From the NCBI GenBank assembly GCA_037974965.1, contig JBBPFI010000008.1, forward strand, positions 62,001 to 126,000: a DNA stretch of 64,000 nucleotides, read 5' to 3'. The first letter of the stretch is position 1; every line of letters starts with the position of its first letter. A program made the translations under genes and the position numbers. Below the pieces are notes generated by a model. The model was not told where the DNA came from. It was given only the letters and a program-made list of their open reading frames with translations, and ran no database searches. Origin of the DNA: Dacryopinax spathularia. Lineage: Eukaryota > Basidiomycota > Dacrymycetes > Dacrymycetales > Dacrymycetaceae. This document shows positions 59,346 through 64,000 of this stretch, one piece after another.

Positions 59346-62300
59346 ATGCCAACAACACCCCTTCTCACGTATAGACTTATCCCAATCGCCCTCACCGCCC
59401 TCCTCTCTCTCATCCTTTGTCTCCCGTCTCCAGCAGCTGCAGTGAAAGCACACGACTTCAAAACATGCGCACAGTCAGGCTTCTGTAGGAGAGGAAGAGC
59501 TCTCGCAGCCCGTGCGGCGGAGGCAGGAGCAGAGTGGCATTCACCCTACTCTCTCTTGCGAGACCAAGTCCAGATCGACTCCGCAGGGAGCACGCTCACC
59601 GCGGCCGTGAGGAGCAGCATCTACCCGGACATCAACTTCTCCCTACAGGTCGACGCACTCAAGAATGGGCTGTTCAGAATTCGGATGGATGAAGTGGGCG
59701 GCTTGAAGAAGAGGTACGATGAGGCGTCGAAATGGTCCTTGCTTGACGGCCAGCCAGAGCCTGGCACTGCACAATGGACGCGAGGGGAGCATGGGGTCAC
59801 TGCGCAGAGCAGTATGAAAGATGGGGGCAAGGTGGAACTGAGGATACAGTACGATCCTTTGCACATTAGCCTGTTCCAGGACGGCAAGGAGACGATCGCG
59901 CTGAACCGCCGCGGCTTATTGCATATGGAGCATTTCCGTGTTAAAGAAGATGTCCCTATCGCTACCACTGCCGACGCTCCTGAAGCAGACGACGGCGACC
60001 AAGCTGTGCTGGAAGAACAGAAACCACAGCCGCCTAAGCGACCAAGCGCTTGGTTTGAAGGTGCCGAGGAGGACGGCTACTGGTCCGAATCCTTCGGAGG
60101 ACATGCAGACAGCAAGCCCAAGGGACCCGAGTCCCTCAGTCTCGACATCACATTCCCCGCTGCGGAGCACGTCTATGGAATTCCGGAGCACGCAGCTCCC
60201 CTCTCCCTGCCGACAACCCAACCGCCCGAGAATCGCTACAACGAGCCATACAGATTGTACAACCTCGATGTGTTCGAGTATCTCGCTGATAGCCCAATGG
60301 CCCTGTACGGCAGCATCCCGCTCATGCATGCTCACAGCAAGGCTGGTACCGTCGGCGTTCTGTTCCTCACGGGAGCGGAGACGTGGATTGACGTAGCGCG
60401 ACCATCATCTGGAGGAAGCGGCAAGGGGATGAGCACGCACTGGGTGACGGAGAGCGGAATTCTCGACCTATTCCTTCTCCCCGGCCCATCCCCCTCGGCA
60501 CTGTTCAAGCAGTACACGTCCCTCACTGGCCCATCCGCGTTGCCTCAGCTCTTCGCCCTGGGTTATCATCAGTGCCGGTGGAACTATATCTCTAGCAAGG
60601 ATGTGCTCGATGTCCAACGCCGATTCGACGAGGCGCGCATGCCGCTGGATGTTACCTGGCTGGATATCGAGTACGCCGAAGAGAAAAAGTACTTTGTGTG
60701 GGACAAGGCGAATTTCCCTGATCCAAGGGCGATGGTCGACGGTGTGGCCGAGGCCAAGAGAAAGATGGTCGCGATCGTTGATCCACACCTGAAAAAAACG
60801 AACAATTACTTTGTGTACAAGCAAGCGCAGGAGAGGGACGTGCTGGTGAAAAAGAGTAATGGGCAGGAGTACGAGGGATGGTGCTGGCCTGGGGCGAGCG
60901 CTTATGCGGACTTTTTCCACCCGGAAAGCTGGACTTGGTGGAGGAGGTTATTTAAGCTCGGAGATGGGAACGAGGAGGTGAAGGAAGGCGAAGGATGGAA
61001 AGACTCCACCAAGGACCTTTTCATCTGGAACGACATGAATGAGGTGAGCAATAAGCATTGCGACTACCGATGTGAGGATGCGCTAATGACTTTCTGCTAG
61101 CCAAGTGTCTTCAATGGCCCTGAGATCACCATGCCCAAGGACAACATCCACTACGGAGGCTGGGAGCACCGTGACGTGCACAACATCAATGGCATGTTGT
61201 TCCATAAGCAGACCTCCCTCGCGCTTATCGAACGCACAACGCCGGCGCAATGGCCGTTCGTGCTTTCCCGGAGCTTCTACCCGGGCAGCCAGCGTTACGG
61301 CGCCATCTGGACCGGCGATAATGGCGGAACATGGGAGCATATGAAGGTGGGTGTGCCCATGGTGCTCACCCTGGGCGTGACGGGCATGACCTTCGCGGGT
61401 GCGGACGTCGGTGGCTTCTTCGGCAACCCGGGTCCTGAAATGCACACCCGCTGGTATCAAGTCGGCATATTCGCACCGTTCTTCAGGGGCCATGCACACA
61501 TCGATACCAAACGCCGCGAGCCCTATTTGCTGGAGGAGCCGTATAAGAGCATTGTGCGGAACGCTCTGGAGCTGAGATACGCCATGTTACCTGTGTGGTA
61601 CACGCTGATGCACGAGGCCAGCGTCTCGGGCACCCCTGCTGTTCGGTGCGTTCTCTTATTCCTGCATGTGCGAGCCTGCAATTGATTGGTAAAACAGGCC
61701 TCACTATGTCGTGCTACCCGAGGACGTACAAGGCTTCACAATTGACGACCAATTCTTCATCGGCGATTCGATGCTGGTCAAGCCCGTAACAGATGGAGGT
61801 GCTGCAGAAACCTCCGTTTATCTGCCTGAAGACCAGGTCTACTATTCCTACGACGATTACGCCTTGTACCGCGGCACCCCGTCCGGCACGCGCGTCACCA
61901 TCCCTAGCCCGCTGGAAACCATCCCTCTTTTCTATCGCGGAGGGCACATTGTCCCGCTCCGGCTGAGACCAAGACGCTCTTCCTCGCTGATGGCACATGA
62001 TCCCTTCACGCTCGTCGTGGCGCTGTCCACAAAGCGCACCGCTGAGGGCGAGCTCTACCTCGACGACGGCGAGTCTTTCGCTTATCGCGACGGAGCGCTT
62101 GTGTGGCGCGGATTTAAAGCTGCGAAAAACGGCAAAAAGGGGCTCAAACTCACGAGCTCTGACAAGGTGCACTCCCACGGGACAGATGCATTATACGGGC
62201 TTGACCTGTCAGATTCGTACGATCCCCAGAACGCGTACGCGCAATCGATTGAAGGCGTACGGGTTGAACGGGTGGTGGTACTGGGCCTGTCAGCAGCCCC

Positions 62301-62406
62301 GAACAGCGTTTACACCCTTTCGGGCGGCGGGCGGGTCGACCTGGAGTTCGGCACATCCCACCTTGCTCGACTTATCTTGTTCTGCATCAGTAATCCCATC
62401 AAGTAG
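59346..62406 (+). CDS. ROT2: Glucosidase II alpha subunit (GH31), C-terminus replaced by satellite
   Basis: ER enzyme removing the two inner alpha-1,3-glucoses from N-glycans (calnexin cycle). Signal peptide: MPTTPLLTYRLIPIALTALL, SLILCLPSPAAA. Then VKAHDFKTCAQSGFCRRGRA, YGIPEHAAPLSL and YRLYNLDVFEY. GH31 core: LDIEYAEEKKYFVWD, the nucleophile region FIWNDMNEPSVFNGPE, GFFGNPGPEMHTRW, and FFRGHAHIDTKRREPYL. Introns at about 61,043-61,100 and 61,647-61,698. The end is EGVRVERVVVLGLSAAPNS, then GGGRVDLEF, then FGTSHLARLILFCIS ending NPIK at TAG 62404-62406. The final 19 residues are encoded by the satellite (starting at 62,348), so the usual C-terminal beta-strands (about 30-40 residues) are missing or replaced. 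Catalytic core looks intact. Confidence 0.9.
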
Positions 62407-63420
62407 GCGTTATCCCACTCGACTCGGCACATCCCACCTTGCTCGATTTATCGCGTGCTGCAGCAGTAATCCCAGGACGCCCGTGCTATCCCACTCGGCT
62501 CGGCACAATCCCACCTTGCTCGACTTATCTTGTTCTGCATCAGTAGTCCCATCAAGTAGGCGTTATCCCACTCGGCTCGGCACATCCCACCTTGCTCGAC
62601 TTATCGCGTGCTGCAGCAGTAATCCCAGGACGCCCGTGCTATCCCACTCGGCTCGGCACAATCCCACCTTGCTCGACTTATCTTGTTCTGCATCAGTAGT
62701 CCCATCAAGTAGGCGTTATCCCACTCGGCTCGGCACATCCCACCTTGCTCGACTTATCGCGTGCTGCAGCAATAATCCCATGACGCCCGTGCTATCCCAC
62801 TCGGCTCGGCACATCCCACCTTGCTCGACTTTTCGCGTGCTGCATCACTAATCCCATGACAACCCTGCTATCCCACTCGACCCGGCTCATCCCGCATTAC
62901 TTGCCTCATCCCGTTCTGCTCCATCAATCCCACCAAGTACCGGTTATCCTACTGCGATCAGCAGATCCCACCTTGGGCGACTTATCCCGTTCTGCACCAG
63001 GACTCCTCTCACGCCCGTATTATCCTACCTTCCTCAGCACATCCCGCTCGACCCGGCCAATCCCGCCTTGCTTGACGTATCCCGTTCTGCTCGAGGCATC
63101 GCACCAAGTACGCGTTCTCCCACATTGCTCGGCACATCCCACATTGCTGGACCTATCCCCCTCTGCACGTAGCGTCCGACCCAGTAGGTGCTATCCTACG
63201 TTGCTCAGCACATCCCGGACTGCTCGACTCATCCCCTTCCGCCTATGTATTCCCTCACACCCCCGTTATCCTACGTTGCTCCGTCCACCCCTCTTTGTTC
63301 TACCTAACCCATACCGGATGATGGATCCCACCACGTCTGCATTATCCTACCTTGCTAGGCACATCCCGCATGGCCCGGTGTATCGCCTCCTCCATGATGT
63401 ATCCCATTAGCACATCCTAG
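62348..63420. repeat. 76-bp satellite array, right block
   Basis: Starts abruptly inside the glucosidase gene at TCGGCACATCCC (62,348). The leading copies match the left array closely: A (partial) to 62412, B 62413-62488, A 62489-62565, B 62566-62641, A 62642-62718, B 62719-62794, then a first diverged copy 62795-62870. Two A copies carry one extra A (CACAATCCC). From 62,871 monomers drift increasingly (CCCGTTCTGCTCCATC, TACTGCGATCAGCAG), still with 76-bp spacing, to about 63,420. The homogeneous side faces left, opposite to the left array. Confidence 0.93.
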
Positions 63421-64000
63421 CTTCCTTGTAGTAACGCCAACTGAGCAATGTATGTATGTTCGGGAGCTATCCGGGCGTGCCTGGCCGGCCGATAGATCAC
63501 AGAACGTGCGGCTCTGCTCGCTATATAGCAGCCCGCTCCAACTACTGTCGTAGGGGACCCTGCCTGCTCTACTCTTCGCAAGATAGCCCACACCGCTGAA
63601 GCTAGTCGACGCTGCATCATGGTTCGCCTACTATCCCTCTTAGCCTATTCGGCACGTCGTGGCGCCGTTCACCATGCAACCGTCGCGCCGGTTTGCAGAA
63701 GATGGAGGTCTACACAGGACTGGCCTACGCGTTCCTTCCTGACACGGCTAGAGTTATTTGCTTGCCCAGAGTGGTCCGCCGTGGCCTAGCCAGCTCTGAA
63801 GAAACCGGGAAGCACTCTATCTTTGTTGACTTCATCCGGTTGTAATCGTATGGTGTAGGATGGACTACACTGACTCAGACATCCCCAATTGCGGACCACA
63901 TCAAGCTACCATGACCGAGTAGTAGTTAGAGGAGGGAGGGAACGGAATGAGGAGGCATTACAACATAGAATTCGAGGTCAGAGCGGGACTTGAATGGAGG
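63421..64000. other. End of window, no supported gene
   Basis: About 580 bp to the right of the satellite. No gene, repeat or RNA recognised; the missing glucosidase C-terminus is not here. Confidence 0.5.

Overview
This window is nuclear DNA from a basidiomycete fungus. The evidence is gene-dense DNA on both strands, genes cut by many introns of about 45-60 nt (mostly gtacg/gtgcg/gtgag donors, CTAAC/CTGAC-type branch sites, CAG/TAG acceptors), GC-rich coding sequence, and basidiomycete-typical families such as a DUF6533-like membrane protein and a HIRRGDF-type O-fucosyltransferase-like protein. Agaricomycotina is likely; I cannot fix the class from the sequence. I see no tRNA, rRNA, CRISPR array, retroelement or DNA transposon. 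Exon chains below were spliced by eye.

Layout, left: 0-17.5 kb holds a 5'-truncated conserved gene, a small orphan gene (-), the deubiquitinase UBP2 (-), NADH-cytochrome b5 reductase MCR1 (+), the ISWI chromatin remodeller (+), a U2 snRNA gene (+) and tRNA-dihydrouridine synthase DUS1 (+). A 2.9 kb gene-free stretch follows. 20.4-30.3 kb holds a PX-domain AGC kinase, a membrane-anchored alpha/beta-hydrolase lacking its serine nucleophile, and a DUF6533-like membrane protein, all (+).

Middle: 30.9-45.1 kb is a housekeeping block: HOG1 MAP kinase (-), the v-SNARE VTI1 (-), mitochondrial ribosomal protein uS17m (+), prefoldin subunit 6 YKE2 (-), a molybdenum-cofactor-sulfurase-like class V aminotransferase (+), an O-fucosyltransferase-like protein (+), enolase (+) and thioredoxin (-). 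A multi-exon orphan gene lies at 46.2-47.9 kb.

Right: 48.9-63.4 kb is the unusual part. Two arrays of the same 76-bp satellite (alternating A and B monomers, 152-bp dimers) lie at about 50.0-50.99 kb and 62.35-63.42 kb. Each is homogeneous on the side facing the other and decays outward, as if one array had been split. Between them sits an 11.4-kb block: a severed first exon of SRP72, pinin-like, CTK3, LSM4, a small TM/coiled-coil protein, an orphan protein, an Sld7-like replication protein, and glucosidase II alpha. Both edges of the block cut genes: SRP72 is lost after exon 1, and the glucosidase C-terminus runs into the satellite and stops there. This suggests a repeat-bounded translocated or duplicated segment.

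The genes are largely unrelated housekeeping functions, so there is no operon logic. Several divergent pairs probably share promoters: UBP2/MCR1, VTI1/uS17m, YKE2/aminotransferase and the SRP72 fragment/pinin.
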